Assembly (NCBI GenBank): GCA_900315755.1
Contig: ONAI01000008.1
Span: forward strand, 9,104 to 45,879
DNA length: 36,776 nt
Reading direction: 5' to 3'
Source of the DNA: an uncultured Ruminococcus sp.
GTDB lineage: Bacteria > Bacillota > Clostridia > Oscillospirales > Ruminococcaceae
Below, in pieces: positions 23,818 through 31,814 of the stretch. The notes below the pieces were generated by a model that did not search any database, had not been told where the DNA came from, and worked only from the letters and a program-made list of their open reading frames with translations. The position numbers were made by a program, and so were the translations under genes. How positions within the stretch are numbered: position 1 is the first letter of the stretch; every line of letters starts with the position of its first letter.

Positions 23818-24630
23818 ATGGTTGAATATCAGCAGAAAAAGCATTACTCGATAGATGATCTTCTCGAGATCGTCAAGCTTCTCCGCGGCGAGGGCGGATG
23901 TCCCTGGGACAGAGAACAAACTCACGCTTCTATCAAAAGTGACTTTATCGAGGAAACTTGTGAAGTTATAGAAGCTATTGATCTCAACGATCCTGAGCTT
24001 CTGCGCGAAGAATTGGGAGATGTTCTGCTTCAGGTCGTTTTTCACTGCCGTATAGAAGAGGAAAACGGCTCGTTCGTGTTCGATGATGTCTGCGACGAAG
24101 TATGTAAGAAACTTATTATAAGGCATCCTCATGTTTTCGGTGATGTTTCAGTAGACGGTACTGATGAGGTACTCAAAAACTGGGACGCTATCAAAATGAA
24201 AACAAAAAATCAGGAAACATACACAGATACCCTCACAAGCGTTGCAAAATCACTTCCTGCCCTTATGAGAGCACAGAAAGTGGGCAAGCGCGCAATGCGT
24301 GCAGGTATGGATTTCCGCTGTGCAGAGGACGCTGTTGCTTGTATAAGCGCCGAAAAAACAGAACTCGATAACGCTATCGCAAACAGAGACAGCGCCAATA
24401 TCGAGGAAGAAATAGGCGATCTGCTGTTCTCTTGTGTTAACGCAGCAAGACACCTCGGCGTAGACGCTGAACAGGCTTTGAAAAATGCTACGGAAAAATT
24501 TATCAAACGCTTTTCAATTACAGAAGAACTCACTGTTAAAGATAAGCTCGACATGAAGGATCTCCCAATAGAGGAACTTGATGTTTATTGGGCAAAAGCT
24601 AAACATATTATTGATTCGGAGGAAAATTAA
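23818..24630 (+). CDS. mazG: Nucleoside triphosphate pyrophosphohydrolase MazG
   Basis: A 270-residue all-alpha NTP pyrophosphatase that removes non-canonical or excess nucleotides. Two MazG-type helical units are visible. The first is LRGEGGCPWDREQTHASIKSDFIEETCEVIEAI with the metal-binding EE..E and the partner EELGDVLLQVVFH (ELGD); the second is around EEEIGDLLFSCVNAARHLGVD. It lacks the YabN methylase-like N-terminal domain fused to MazG in many Firmicutes. The start at 23818 is based on the promoter position and GGGAGAG upstream. It is followed at once by hup and then rqcP, the arrangement found near mazG/yabN in Firmicutes. Confidence 0.94.
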   Translation: MVEYQQKKHYSIDDLLEIVKLLRGEGGCPWDREQTHASIKSDFIEETCEVIEAIDLNDPELLREELGDVLLQVVFHCRIEEENGSFVFDDVCDEVCKKLIIRHPHVFGDVSVDGTDEVLKNWDAIKMKTKNQETYTDTLTSVAKSLPALMRAQKVGKRAMRAGMDFRCAEDAVACISAEKTELDNAIANRDSANIEEEIGDLLFSCVNAARHLGVDAEQALKNATEKFIKRFSITEELTVKDKLDMKDLPIEELDVYWAKAKHIIDSEEN

Positions 24631-24631
24631 A

Positions 24632-24907
24632 ATGACTAAAACAGAACTTATCAACGCTATCGCTGATAAAGCAGGCTGCACAAAGAAGGACGCTGCTTCC
24701 GCTCTCGAGGCTACTCTTGCTTCTATCCATGAGTCTCTCGAAAAGGGTGAGAAGGTTTCTATCACAGGCTTCGGCACATTTGAAGTTCGTGAGAGAGGCG
24801 AAAAGACCTGCATCAACCCAAGAACTAAGAAGCCAATGGTTTGCCCTCCAAGCAAGGCACCTGCATTCAAGGCTGGCAGAGCTCTCAAGGAAGCTGTTAA
24901 TAAGTAA
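24632..24907 (+). CDS. hup: HU-family DNA-binding protein
   Basis: A 91-residue nucleoid protein that bends DNA as a dimer. It begins MTKTELINAIADKAGCTKKD and has the core motif GEKVSITGFGTFEVRER followed by the DNA-embracing arm with INPRTKKPM and the conserved end FKAGRALKEAVNK. The start at 24632 follows CGGAGGAAAA and lies only two bases after the mazG stop; an open frame 18 codons longer exists but overlaps mazG. A terminator hairpin (24921-24947) follows, so rqcP may be partly separated from hup. Confidence 0.96.
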   Translation: MTKTELINAIADKAGCTKKDAASALEATLASIHESLEKGEKVSITGFGTFEVRERGEKTCINPRTKKPMVCPPSKAPAFKAGRALKEAVNK

Positions 24908-24920
24908 TTGATACATTTCA

Positions 24921-24947
24921 GGGGGCGGTATTCCGTCCCCTTTTATT
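24921..24947 (+). terminator. Terminator between hup and rqcP
   Basis: An 8-bp G/C-rich stem GGGGGCGG/CCGTCCCC (one G-U pair), four-base loop and TTTTATT tail. It ends most hup transcripts; rqcP, 20 bases further on, would depend on read-through, which fits a much lower need for RqcP than for HU. Confidence 0.82.
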
Positions 24948-24967
24948 CTTGTGAAAGGAGTATTTCC

Positions 24968-25210
24968 ATGCGACTTGATAAATATCTCAAAGTAACACGT
25001 CTCATAAAGCGCCGCACTATCGCTAACGAAGCCTGTGACGCTGAGAAAATCGTAGTAAACGGCAAGGTTGCACGTGCAAGCTATGATGTAAAGGTAGGCG
25101 ATATAATCGAAATCAACATGGGTACACGCCCTCTGAAGGTAAAGGTACTCAACGTTACAGAACACGCCACTAAAGACAACGCCGCTGATAATTATACTGT
25201 TATCGAATAA
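24968..25210 (+). CDS. rqcP: RqcP/YabO-like S4-domain RNA-binding protein
   Basis: An 80-residue protein consisting almost entirely of an S4 domain: MRLDKYLKVTRLIKRRTIAN, then KIVVNGKVARASYDVKVGDIIEI. In Firmicutes the family (RqcP, formerly YabO, related to Hsp15) works with RqcH in adding alanine tails to peptides stalled on the 50S subunit. The start at 24968 follows AAAGGAG. The position after mazG and hup supports the RqcP assignment over other S4 proteins. Its C-terminal ten residues are variable in the family. Confidence 0.92.
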   Translation: MRLDKYLKVTRLIKRRTIANEACDAEKIVVNGKVARASYDVKVGDIIEINMGTRPLKVKVLNVTEHATKDNAADNYTVIE

Positions 25211-25211
25211 A

Positions 25212-25235
25212 AAAGCCCTGCTAATGCAGGGCTTT
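25212..25235. terminator. Bidirectional terminator between rqcP and the SDR gene
   Basis: A 10-bp stem AAAGCCCTGC/GCAGGGCTTT with loop TAAT. It has AAAA on the left and TTTCGTTTTT on the right, so it can act for both convergent genes. Confidence 0.88.
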
Positions 25236-25240
25236 CGTTT

Positions 25241-26215
25241 TTATTTGGTATTATGGAGATCCCAGCGGAAGGAAATAAATTTCGCAGCCTTGGTATTATC
25301 GAGCATATTGTTATATTCCAGCTTCGACATATCAAGATAGCGGTAATTTGTTTTTTCCTCCTTATTGCCTGAGAGTATTCCTTTAAGCTTATACATCGTA
25401 CCGCCGGCACCTCTTTGCACAACAGCGCCGAGGCTGTGGTTTGATCTCATAAATGCAATAATATCCGCAGCAGTAGTTATACGCTTATCGCAAACGTTAT
25501 ATACTCCGGCAAATGAAATATTATCAGCACCTTTCAGGTAACTCAGTATAAAGTCTACCAGATTGTGAACACAGCACATCTGGAAACCATACTGTCCCTT
25601 TCCTGAAACGAATTTTACTCCGTCTTTGGGATCGGTGATCTTAGACATAAGGTTATCAATAAAATCGTGCGTATACACCGGTGAATACCTTATTATACAG
25701 CACATAACTCTATAATTGCCGTCCTCATCCTTATGGTGTGACATTTCCGAGAACAGAGCTTTTTCTGAAGAGAATTTCATATCAGCATAATTGCTTGTCG
25801 GTTTAAGTTCGCCGTCTTCTCTGATCGGCTCTCTTGTTTTCGGGAATTCATACACCTTATCGGTACTAAGAAGCACTATCTTCTTCACACTATCGCACAT
25901 CATAGCGTATCTGTAAAGAAATTTATCGCACTGTTTAGACTGACGCATTTCAGCCTCACCGATTATAGGACCAAGGTCGTTGTCAACTGTACAAGCTGCA
26001 TGAACAAGTATGTCTATTTTATTGTTATCAAAAATCTCCGCAAATGCGTTTTTGTCGTCAGGAGCGGCCTGAATGAACGAGTAATGAAGTTTACCTTCAT
26101 TATAAATACCCGGTTCTTTATCAACTGCTATAACAGCAAACCCCTTTTTCAGGAGTCCTGAGCATATGTGTTGACCTATGAGACCGCAGCCGCCGGTTAC
26201 AAGTACTGTATCCAT
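25241..26215 (-). CDS. NAD-dependent epimerase/dehydratase (extended SDR)
   Basis: A 324-residue nucleotide-sugar-type epimerase or reductase. The Rossmann motif is TGGCGLIGQHI (GxxGxxG) at residues 7-17; VLVHAACTVDND and VLLSTDKVYEFPKTREPIRED correspond to strands 4 and 5, and the catalytic pair is YADMK in SNYADMKFSSEKA. The start at 26215 follows a strong AAAGGAGG; the open frame continues 77 codons upstream but those residues are not family-like. It lies about 300 bp after the solute-binding protein gene on the same strand. Substrate unknown; UDP-glucose 4-epimerase proper is unlikely given the divergent C-terminal half. Confidence 0.86.
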   Translation of the reverse strand: MDTVLVTGGCGLIGQHICSGLLKKGFAVIAVDKEPGIYNEGKLHYSFIQAAPDDKNAFAEIFDNNKIDILVHAACTVDNDLGPIIGEAEMRQSKQCDKFLYRYAMMCDSVKKIVLLSTDKVYEFPKTREPIREDGELKPTSNYADMKFSSEKALFSEMSHHKDEDGNYRVMCCIIRYSPVYTHDFIDNLMSKITDPKDGVKFVSGKGQYGFQMCCVHNLVDFILSYLKGADNISFAGVYNVCDKRITTAADIIAFMRSNHSLGAVVQRGAGGTMYKLKGILSGNKEEKTNYRYLDMSKLEYNNMLDNTKAAKFISFRWDLHNTK

Positions 26216-26515
26216 TAGCATTGCCTCCTTTAATGAAATTACTAATGCTTCATTTGGTCCTGAGAAACTGCTGTTCAAAGTGAACAAATAACTCCGGCAG
26301 GAACGGAATACGCAGCATAACTGCTGCAACCACCTGTTCAGCAAGCGTTCAGGATCTCTCATACTACTTCCGCAGAAACCACATTTTTCATCCGGATAGT
26401 GGACTGATCCGGACATACTGCGGCAAATATTTTTCAAATTCCGCACAAAGCAGAATATGAACAGCTTATCGTTAATACTTCATTACCGTATATCCGGCAT
26501 TGAATACTGTGTATC
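26216..26515 (-). other. Intergenic region between binding protein and SDR genes
   Basis: About 300 bp without a supported gene. The SDR reading frame stays open across most of it, beginning MRNLKNICRS, and would encode a Cys- and Arg-rich stretch, but there is no ribosome site for it. A short inverted repeat uses two copies of the self-complementary TCCGGA around 26392-26415. No clear promoter or terminator was seen. Confidence 0.4.
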
Positions 26516-27916
26516 TTACTGATCTGAAATACTATTATTTATATCCTCAATGTATTTTTCGACAACGGGAGCAATAGACTCATAAGTTTCATTCCACGGA
26601 ACACCTCTCGTAGTTTTTCTCAATTCTGTATCGAGAAGTTCACCGCAGTCCTTAGAAACGCCCTTAGAAAGATCAAATACAGGATCTTCTTCAGCAATAC
26701 GATCCATTTCGTCCTTCATATCAAGCATTTCCTGTGTCCAGCCATAATCGTCAATAAAGGTAGAATCAGCGATGCTGCGAGCCTCTTTATTGATAAGCAC
26801 AAAGCGTTTGCAGTCAAGGAACTTAGCAACGCCTTCAGGGTTCTGTCCGCCGTTCACGAAAGCGTATGCTTCCATGCCAACAGGGATATACTGTGCATCG
26901 GCTTTTGGATCTTTAGGCATAGGAACAAAGAAAGCATCTTCACCATAGGTAGCCTTCCACTGTTCCGGTTTGTAGTAAAGTTCATATAGTCCGACAGGAT
27001 AGAACAGCAGACTGCCCTCTCCTATATGCTGTGGGAATACGTTCCAGCCGGAAGCTTCACCAACAGCTACATAACCCTTCTGATAAAGGTCATACATCCA
27101 GTTCTGGACACGTTCCATTGCGGGGTCACCGACATTTGATTTGAGTTTGCCGTCCTCGATACCTACTGCCGGAACACCGATAGTATTTATGAGTCCAAAC
27201 TCGAACCACCAACCGTCAATACCATAATGATTGCTGTCAGAACCGACGAATTTTTCAAGCATTCCTTCAAATGCATCCCAATCCCACTTTCCTTTTCTGT
27301 AAAGGTCGGCAGGATCATCAAGACCTGCTTCCTGGATAGTCTTTCTGTTATAGATACAAGCAACATTAGAACCTGTCACCTGAGTTATTGCAAGATAGTG
27401 CTTACCTCCCCAGAGGAGTTCATCATTAGCAGCCTTAACGTCCTTCCAGAGAACTGAATCGAAGTCGATATAATCGTCTGCCGGTACGAACCAGTTGTTG
27501 TCGTTAAGAGCACCTCTTGGAAAAGCATCAAGATTACCGCCGTAGAAAAAATCCACACCCTCACCGCTGCTTATGCTCTTAGCAAGCTTATCATAGAGCA
27601 GATCGGACTTTGTGCAGGCAATATACTCGATCTCTCCGCCATAGATTTCCTTGAACAGAGCGAGATCCGGTGGAGTGTATTTTCCGGAATTAACGTCCGG
27701 ATTAATATCCCAGTTGGAGAGCCACTTTATCTTTTTATTTTCAATTTCACCTTTAAGCAGATCTTCATTTTCAGCAATTTCAAACAGCTTAGTTCTTTTT
27801 TCCTCATCCATGATAATATCCGTTGAAGAGGAAGAATCCTTGCTGCTGCAAGCAGTTGCAGCAAATGTAGCAGTAGTGATCAGAACAGCCGAAAGAAAAG
27901 CTTTTAAATTTCTCAT
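26516..27916 (-). CDS. ABC-type sugar-binding lipoprotein (solute-binding protein family 1)
   Basis: A 466-residue lipoprotein: signal 1-22 with lipobox ATAC (C23), then a Ser/Asp spacer. The mature part has the family 1 pattern: KIKWLSNWDINPDV, YDKLAKSISSGEGVDFFYGG, WFVPADDYID, LWGGKHYLAITQ, ACIYNRKTIQEAGLDDPADLYRKGKWDWDAFEGML, and PVGMEAYAFVNGGQNPEGVAKFL. It should capture an oligosaccharide or sugar at the cell surface. No permease or ATPase gene lies beside it, so it is an orphan component that would share a transporter encoded elsewhere or act as a sensor. Ribosome site AAAGGAG; promoter at 27983-28012. Confidence 0.87.
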   Translation of the reverse strand: MRNLKAFLSAVLITTATFAATACSSKDSSSSTDIIMDEEKRTKLFEIAENEDLLKGEIENKKIKWLSNWDINPDVNSGKYTPPDLALFKEIYGGEIEYIACTKSDLLYDKLAKSISSGEGVDFFYGGNLDAFPRGALNDNNWFVPADDYIDFDSVLWKDVKAANDELLWGGKHYLAITQVTGSNVACIYNRKTIQEAGLDDPADLYRKGKWDWDAFEGMLEKFVGSDSNHYGIDGWWFEFGLINTIGVPAVGIEDGKLKSNVGDPAMERVQNWMYDLYQKGYVAVGEASGWNVFPQHIGEGSLLFYPVGLYELYYKPEQWKATYGEDAFFVPMPKDPKADAQYIPVGMEAYAFVNGGQNPEGVAKFLDCKRFVLINKEARSIADSTFIDDYGWTQEMLDMKDEMDRIAEEDPVFDLSKGVSKDCGELLDTELRKTTRGVPWNETYESIAPVVEKYIEDINNSISDQ

Positions 27917-27982
27917 TAGCTTAACTCCTTTTGGAATTTTCTCGTTCGAGAAAGCAAGATATTAATTCACATACTTTTCTAT

Positions 27983-28012
27983 ATTATATCATTTTTTCAT
28001 AGGCTGTGTCAA
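27983..28012 (-). promoter_or_regulatory. Promoter of the solute-binding lipoprotein gene
   Basis: Minus strand TTGACA (28012-28007), 18-base spacer, TATAAT (27988-27983), about 67 bases before the start codon. Confidence 0.78.
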
Positions 28013-28134
28013 TATCAATTTTACATAGAAAAAACACATATTTATAGTCAGAATATCAAAATTGTGGATTTTAAATGCAGTATTTTATTAATATGTAATT
28101 CGCTTTTACTTTTTAATAATCTGTCAATAATTCC

Positions 28135-28812
28135 TCAGCCTTCGTTACGACAATTCTTACCTGTTCTCCGGAACTCACAGCTTTCCCGCATATTACATAC
28201 TGCACACCCTTTTGTACCTTTATTCACAGGTTTATCTGATACGCCTATAACAGCGGTCACTGACTTTGAAGGTATCAGCAGGCAGTTATCAGTAACAGTA
28301 AGTCCTATACGTCTCTGCGCGTTCAGAAACAGGAGGAAATCACGCTGTATATCCAGCGGAAGATCGCCATATCCCGGACTGAAACGCCATGTACGATAAG
28401 GTGCAACTATCTCCGAGAATATCTCCTTCTCAGCAATATCACACGCCTGTTCAACAGCCGCACTGCAAAGACAGTCGATAGCCAGTGATTCCGCCATATT
28501 GCTTATTGCCGCCCTGCGTATCAGTTTATCAGCCTCGGCAGAGAGCGTTACAGCCATGAGCACAGCTTTGCTGCACCCCTCGATATGCTTACGGACAGAC
28601 TTCCCGGTCAGAGGCGAACTCATCCCCTCAACGTGAACGCCGTCCTCGGCGAATGAAATATCAACTTCACGGTAAACATAATTCGGACGCACGGTTTCCC
28701 GCACAAGCTTCTCGCAGCGGTCAAGCATAGCTTCAATGCTGCTGTCCGGTGTGCCGTTTATGCCCATATACCGTGCTGCTTCATCCTTAGAAATACTGTT
28801 TAGGGAGATCAT
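28135..28812 (-). CDS. Stand-alone B12-dependent methionine synthase activation-domain protein
   Basis: A 225-residue protein equivalent to the C-terminal reactivation domain of MetH, which binds S-adenosylmethionine and rescues oxidised cobalamin. The key segment is YRTWRFSPGYGDLPLDIQRDFLLFLNAQRRIGLTVTDNCLLIPSKSVTAVIG, with RxxPGYGD and SKSV as the SAM-binding motifs. The C-terminus is cysteine-rich (CAVCNMRESCEFRRTGKNC), which the domain in MetH lacks. Its ATG overlaps the stop of metF in an ATGA junction. It probably works with a short MetH encoded elsewhere that lacks this domain. Confidence 0.88.
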   Translation of the reverse strand: MISLNSISKDEAARYMGINGTPDSSIEAMLDRCEKLVRETVRPNYVYREVDISFAEDGVHVEGMSSPLTGKSVRKHIEGCSKAVLMAVTLSAEADKLIRRAAISNMAESLAIDCLCSAAVEQACDIAEKEIFSEIVAPYRTWRFSPGYGDLPLDIQRDFLLFLNAQRRIGLTVTDNCLLIPSKSVTAVIGVSDKPVNKGTKGCAVCNMRESCEFRRTGKNCRNEG

Positions 28813-29669
28813 GTTCTGATTATTCCGGAGACTGCCTCGCTTATTTTACGTGCAACGTAGGCATTGTTCATTGTGTACAAATGTATGCCGTCAACTCCGC
28901 TTGCAGCGAGGTCTACTATCTGATTTACGGCATAAGCGATGCCGGCATCACGGAGTGCTTCCGGACTATGCTCGAATTTCTGCATGATCTTTACAAATTT
29001 CTTCGGAAGACTTGCGCCGCAGGTCGTTACCATTCTCTCAATCTGATTCTTGTTTACAACAGGCATGATACCTGCCTCGATAGGTACATTTATACCCGCT
29101 GCCCTTGCTTTCCAGAGAAACTCATAAAACGACGAATTATCAAAGAAAAGCTGACTGATAAGATGATCTGCACCGGCTTCAACCTTTCGTTTCAGGTTGA
29201 GTATATCAACATCGAGCGAGGAAGCGTCAGGATGACACTCCGGATAGCAAGCACCTGCAATGTCAAAATTCCCCTGCGAACGGATAAACTCGATCAGATC
29301 ACTTGCATACTTGAATTCCTTCTTTGGCGGTATATCAGGATTTATATCACCGCGCAGAGCAAGTATATTCTCGATTCCGCGATTCTTTATCTCTAAAAGA
29401 GTATCAGCTATTTCCTCGCGTGTATAGTTGATACACGGAAGATGTATCATAGGTACAACGCCGTTATTCTTGATCTTTGAAGCTATTTCGCAGGCAAGTG
29501 CATTATTGCTGCTTCCGCCTGCACTGAAAGTAACGCTTATAAAATCAGGTTTGAGGTCGCGGAGCTCATCAAGTGTATTGTAGATAACGTCAATAGAGCT
29601 TGTCTTTTTAGGCGGAAAGACTTCAAAAGAAAAAACCATCCTATCCTTGAACATATCTTTTACGTGCAT
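28809..29669 (-). CDS. metF: 5,10-methylenetetrahydrofolate reductase
   Basis: A 286-residue flavoprotein that makes 5-methyl-tetrahydrofolate, the methyl donor of methionine synthase. Visible landmarks are FSFEVFPPKKTSSIDV at the N-terminus, PDFISVTFSAGGSSNN, PMIHLPCINYTREEI, ILALRGDINPDIPPKKEF, AGADHLISQLFFDNSSFYEFL, and VPIEAGIMPVVNKNQIERM. The start at 29669 (MHVKDMF) follows GGAGGTATAACT; the open frame six codons longer would overlap the ung stop. It is coupled to the MetH-activation gene downstream and follows ung by 14 bp. Confidence 0.95.
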   Translation of the reverse strand: MHVKDMFKDRMVFSFEVFPPKKTSSIDVIYNTLDELRDLKPDFISVTFSAGGSSNNALACEIASKIKNNGVVPMIHLPCINYTREEIADTLLEIKNRGIENILALRGDINPDIPPKKEFKYASDLIEFIRSQGNFDIAGACYPECHPDASSLDVDILNLKRKVEAGADHLISQLFFDNSSFYEFLWKARAAGINVPIEAGIMPVVNKNQIERMVTTCGASLPKKFVKIMQKFEHSPEALRDAGIAYAVNQIVDLAASGVDGIHLYTMNNAYVARKISEAVSGIIRT

Positions 29670-29683
29670 AGTTATACCTCCAA

Positions 29684-30355
29684 TCAATCAATAGACCAGT
29701 CGATCTCACCCATGCCATTTGCACGGAGAAACTCATTTGCTTTTGAAAAATGTCTGCATCCGAAGAATCCGTTATAAGCGGAAAGCGGGCTCGGATGTGC
29801 AGCTTTGAGTACAAGATGCTGCTTATTTGTAACGAACTCCGCCTTACGCTTGGCATCGCCGCCCCACAGCATAAACACCATTGGCTTTTCACGCTCATTA
29901 AGAAGCCTGATAACGTCAGTGGTGAAGTTCTCCCAGCCTATACCATGATGGCTTCGAGCTTGATCTGCACGTACCGTAAGCACTGAATTCAAAAGCAATA
30001 CGCCTTGTTCAGCCCATTTGGTCAATTCGCCATGCTTACCGAGATTATCAATACCAACATCGTCCTTGATCTCCTTGAATATATTCACAAGTGAAGGCGG
30101 CGGTGTTATACCGCTTCTGACTGAGAAGCTCAGTCCATGCGCCTGACCTGCCCCGTGGTAAGGATCCTGCCCAATTATTACGCACTTTACGTCACTGTAT
30201 GACGTATACTTCAGCGCATTGAAAATATCATACATACTCGGATAAATGCGCTGTGTACGGTATTCGTTGATAAGTATCTGACGAAGTTTCAGGTAATACT
30301 CCTTCGCAAATTCTTCCTTGAGCAGTTCATCCCACTCATTATTAAAATGTACCAT
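29684..30355 (-). CDS. ung: Uracil-DNA glycosylase
   Basis: A 223-residue family 1 enzyme that removes uracil from DNA. The catalytic water-activating motif is GQDPYHGAGQAHGLSFSV with D64, followed by PPPSLVNIFKEI, LLLNSVLTV, VFMLWGGDAKRK and the DNA-intercalation loop HPSPLSAYNGFFGCRHFSKAN. I placed the start at 30355 (MVHFNNEWDEL), after AAAAGGAG; the open frame extends 21 codons upstream without family similarity. It sits in a minus-strand run with metF, an arrangement of no evident functional meaning. Confidence 0.95.
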   Translation of the reverse strand: MVHFNNEWDELLKEEFAKEYYLKLRQILINEYRTQRIYPSMYDIFNALKYTSYSDVKCVIIGQDPYHGAGQAHGLSFSVRSGITPPPSLVNIFKEIKDDVGIDNLGKHGELTKWAEQGVLLLNSVLTVRADQARSHHGIGWENFTTDVIRLLNEREKPMVFMLWGGDAKRKAEFVTNKQHLVLKAAHPSPLSAYNGFFGCRHFSKANEFLRANGMGEIDWSID

Positions 30356-30382
30356 AGAATCTCCTTTTGCAGCAACTAATAA

Positions 30383-30402
30383 AGGGCGACTAATGCCGCC
30401 CT
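30383..30402 (-). terminator. Possible attenuating hairpin before ung
   Basis: Minus strand stem AGGGCG/CGCCCT with an eight-base loop and a following TTTATTAG. Stem is short and the T-run imperfect; it may give partial termination after the membrane protein gene. Confidence 0.42.
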
Positions 30403-30414
30403 CAGTCAATAGTG

Positions 30415-30882
30415 TCAATTGAACACAGTGTCTTCGTAATACTTGAATTTCACAAGGGTATTCCTCTTATATGTAAGTGACCCCTGCTGATTGAACGGAA
30501 CACGCTCATATGCCTGAGGTGAACACTCAATTTTCAGCTTGTGACCTTTCCTCGTTACAAAAACAAGTTCGTAATATTCATCTTCGATACGTTCACGTCC
30601 GGTACTCTCAATAATACGCAGACGATCGTCGCTCTTCCTTATAAGTGTAGCCATAACAACAGTCGGCTCGGACTTACTTTTCTGAACAGGCTCTGCGGCA
30701 GGTCTTCCACGTGTCGGAGCGCCTTTATATGAAAAATTATTGCTGTTCTCGCCCTCTTCCTCAAGAAAAACAGAGAGAAGTCTTCTGAAGGAGCTTTTAC
30801 CGCTGAACAGGAGTATAACTATAATGAGAATAACAGCTATCGCGCCGAGCATAATTAGCAAATTTTTTAGCTGTGGTGTCAT
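30415..30882 (-). CDS. Single-pass membrane protein, DUF2500-like
   Basis: A 155-residue protein with one N-terminal helix (LLIMLGAIAVILIIVILLFSG, about 8-28), a linker with acidic and basic patches (FLEEEGENSNN; TRGRPAAEPVQKSKSEP) and a C-terminal beta-domain. The last part, ATLIRKSDDRLRIIESTG ... YYELVFVTRKGHKLKIECSPQAYERVPFNQQGSLTYKRNTLVKFKYYED, fits the pattern of the DUF2500 family: YY-F-G-K plus Y-x-x-x-x-x-x-x-G-x-L-x-Y-x-x. This is a recalled pattern, not a search result. Ribosome site is AAAGGAATTC. Function unknown. Confidence 0.68.
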   Translation of the reverse strand: MTPQLKNLLIMLGAIAVILIIVILLFSGKSSFRRLLSVFLEEEGENSNNFSYKGAPTRGRPAAEPVQKSKSEPTVVMATLIRKSDDRLRIIESTGRERIEDEYYELVFVTRKGHKLKIECSPQAYERVPFNQQGSLTYKRNTLVKFKYYEDTVFN

Positions 30883-30918
30883 TTAGAGAATTCCTTTCCA
30901 TAAACTATTAACATTATT

Positions 30919-30947
30919 ATTATAATATATTCTGCAAACTTTTGCAA
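30919..30947 (-). promoter_or_regulatory. Promoter of the DUF2500-like gene
   Basis: Minus strand TTGCAA (30947-30942), 17-base spacer, TATAAT (30924-30919). It lies back to back with the plus-strand promoter at 30955-30983; the two -35 boxes have the same sequence. Confidence 0.68.
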
Positions 30948-30954
30948 GATATAT

Positions 30955-30983
30955 TTGCAAATTTTTATGATTTATGATATAAT
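30955..30983 (+). promoter_or_regulatory. Promoter of the TtcA-family gene
   Basis: TTGCAA (30955-30960), 17-base spacer, TATAAT (30978-30983), about 23 bases before the ATG at 31007 and its ribosome site CCGGAGG. Confidence 0.72.
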
Positions 30984-31006
30984 TAATAAAAACTCCGGAG
31001 GCTATT

Positions 31007-31759
31007 ATGCAAAAAATACTTGGACATATGCGAAAAGCTATTCAGGAATATGACATGATTCAAAACGGCGACCGAATCTGTGTAGGAGTATCAGGCGGCA
31101 AGGACAGCGTTGTCCTGCTTTATGGGCTCGCGCAGCTAAGAAAATTTATAGGCATCAGTTACGAACTGACAGCTGTAACTCTTGATCCTGTTTTTCAAGG
31201 CAACCGCTGCGATTACAGCGAGATCACAAAACTATGCGAGTCTTTAGGCATCGAGCATAAGGTCATAATTACTGAGATCGGCAGCATAGTGTTTGATGTT
31301 CGCAAAGAAAAGCATCCTTGCAGCCTTTGCTCGCACTTGAGACGCGGTGCTCTGCACGATGAAGCTGTGTCGCTCAACTGCAACAAAATCGCTCTCGGAC
31401 ACAATTACGACGACGCTGTCGAAACCTTTATCATGAATCTCTTCAACGAGGGACGTATCGGCTGTTTTTCCCCAGTAACACATCTCGAAAAAAAGGATCT
31501 GTTTATGATACGTCCGCTGCTATTGGCTACTGAACGTGAGATTAAACGTGCTGCAAATCGAACATCACTCCCGATAGTTAAATCAGCTTGCCCTGCGGAT
31601 GGTCACACTAACCGCCAGCGAACTAAAGAATTCCTCAGGGAAATGGAACGCTCCGATCACGGCTTTAAAGACCGAATATTCGGAGCGATGCGACGTGCTG
31701 ATATTGACGGCATGGGCGGTGTTAATTACACTCCGCCGATCCGGAAAGACGTATACTAA
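31007..31759 (+). CDS. TtcA-family tRNA thiolase (PP-loop ATPase)
   Basis: A 250-residue PP-loop enzyme that adenylates a tRNA base and replaces oxygen with sulfur. The PP-loop is SGGKDS (29-34); the [4Fe-4S] cysteines are C105 and C108 in HPCSLC and a third in SACPADGHTNRQRTKEF. ALGHNYDDAVETFIMNLFNEGRI is the family's conserved helix. In Enterobacteria TtcA makes 2-thiocytidine at position 32; in Firmicutes the substrate of such short forms is not well fixed, so I give no gene symbol. It has its own promoter and shares the terminator at 31758-31785 with the convergent ScaE-like gene. Confidence 0.9.
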   Translation: MQKILGHMRKAIQEYDMIQNGDRICVGVSGGKDSVVLLYGLAQLRKFIGISYELTAVTLDPVFQGNRCDYSEITKLCESLGIEHKVIITEIGSIVFDVRKEKHPCSLCSHLRRGALHDEAVSLNCNKIALGHNYDDAVETFIMNLFNEGRIGCFSPVTHLEKKDLFMIRPLLLATEREIKRAANRTSLPIVKSACPADGHTNRQRTKEFLREMERSDHGFKDRIFGAMRRADIDGMGGVNYTPPIRKDVY

Positions 31760-31785
31760 AAAAGGCTCTCCATAAGGAGAGCCTT
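31758..31785. terminator. Terminator between the TtcA-family and ScaE-like genes
   Basis: A 10-bp stem AAGGCTCTCC/GGAGAGCCTT with loop ATAA. The minus direction has TTTTTT after the stem, so it is a strong terminator for the cohesin gene; the plus direction has AATTATTT and is weaker. Confidence 0.85.
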
Positions 31786-31814
31786 AATTATTTCAGTGAA
31801 TTGTGACTAATTAA

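Noticed and set aside
26216-26446. N-terminal extension of 77 codons on the SDR gene
   Set aside because: No ribosome site upstream, residues not family-like, and a perfect Shine-Dalgarno precedes the ATG at 26215.
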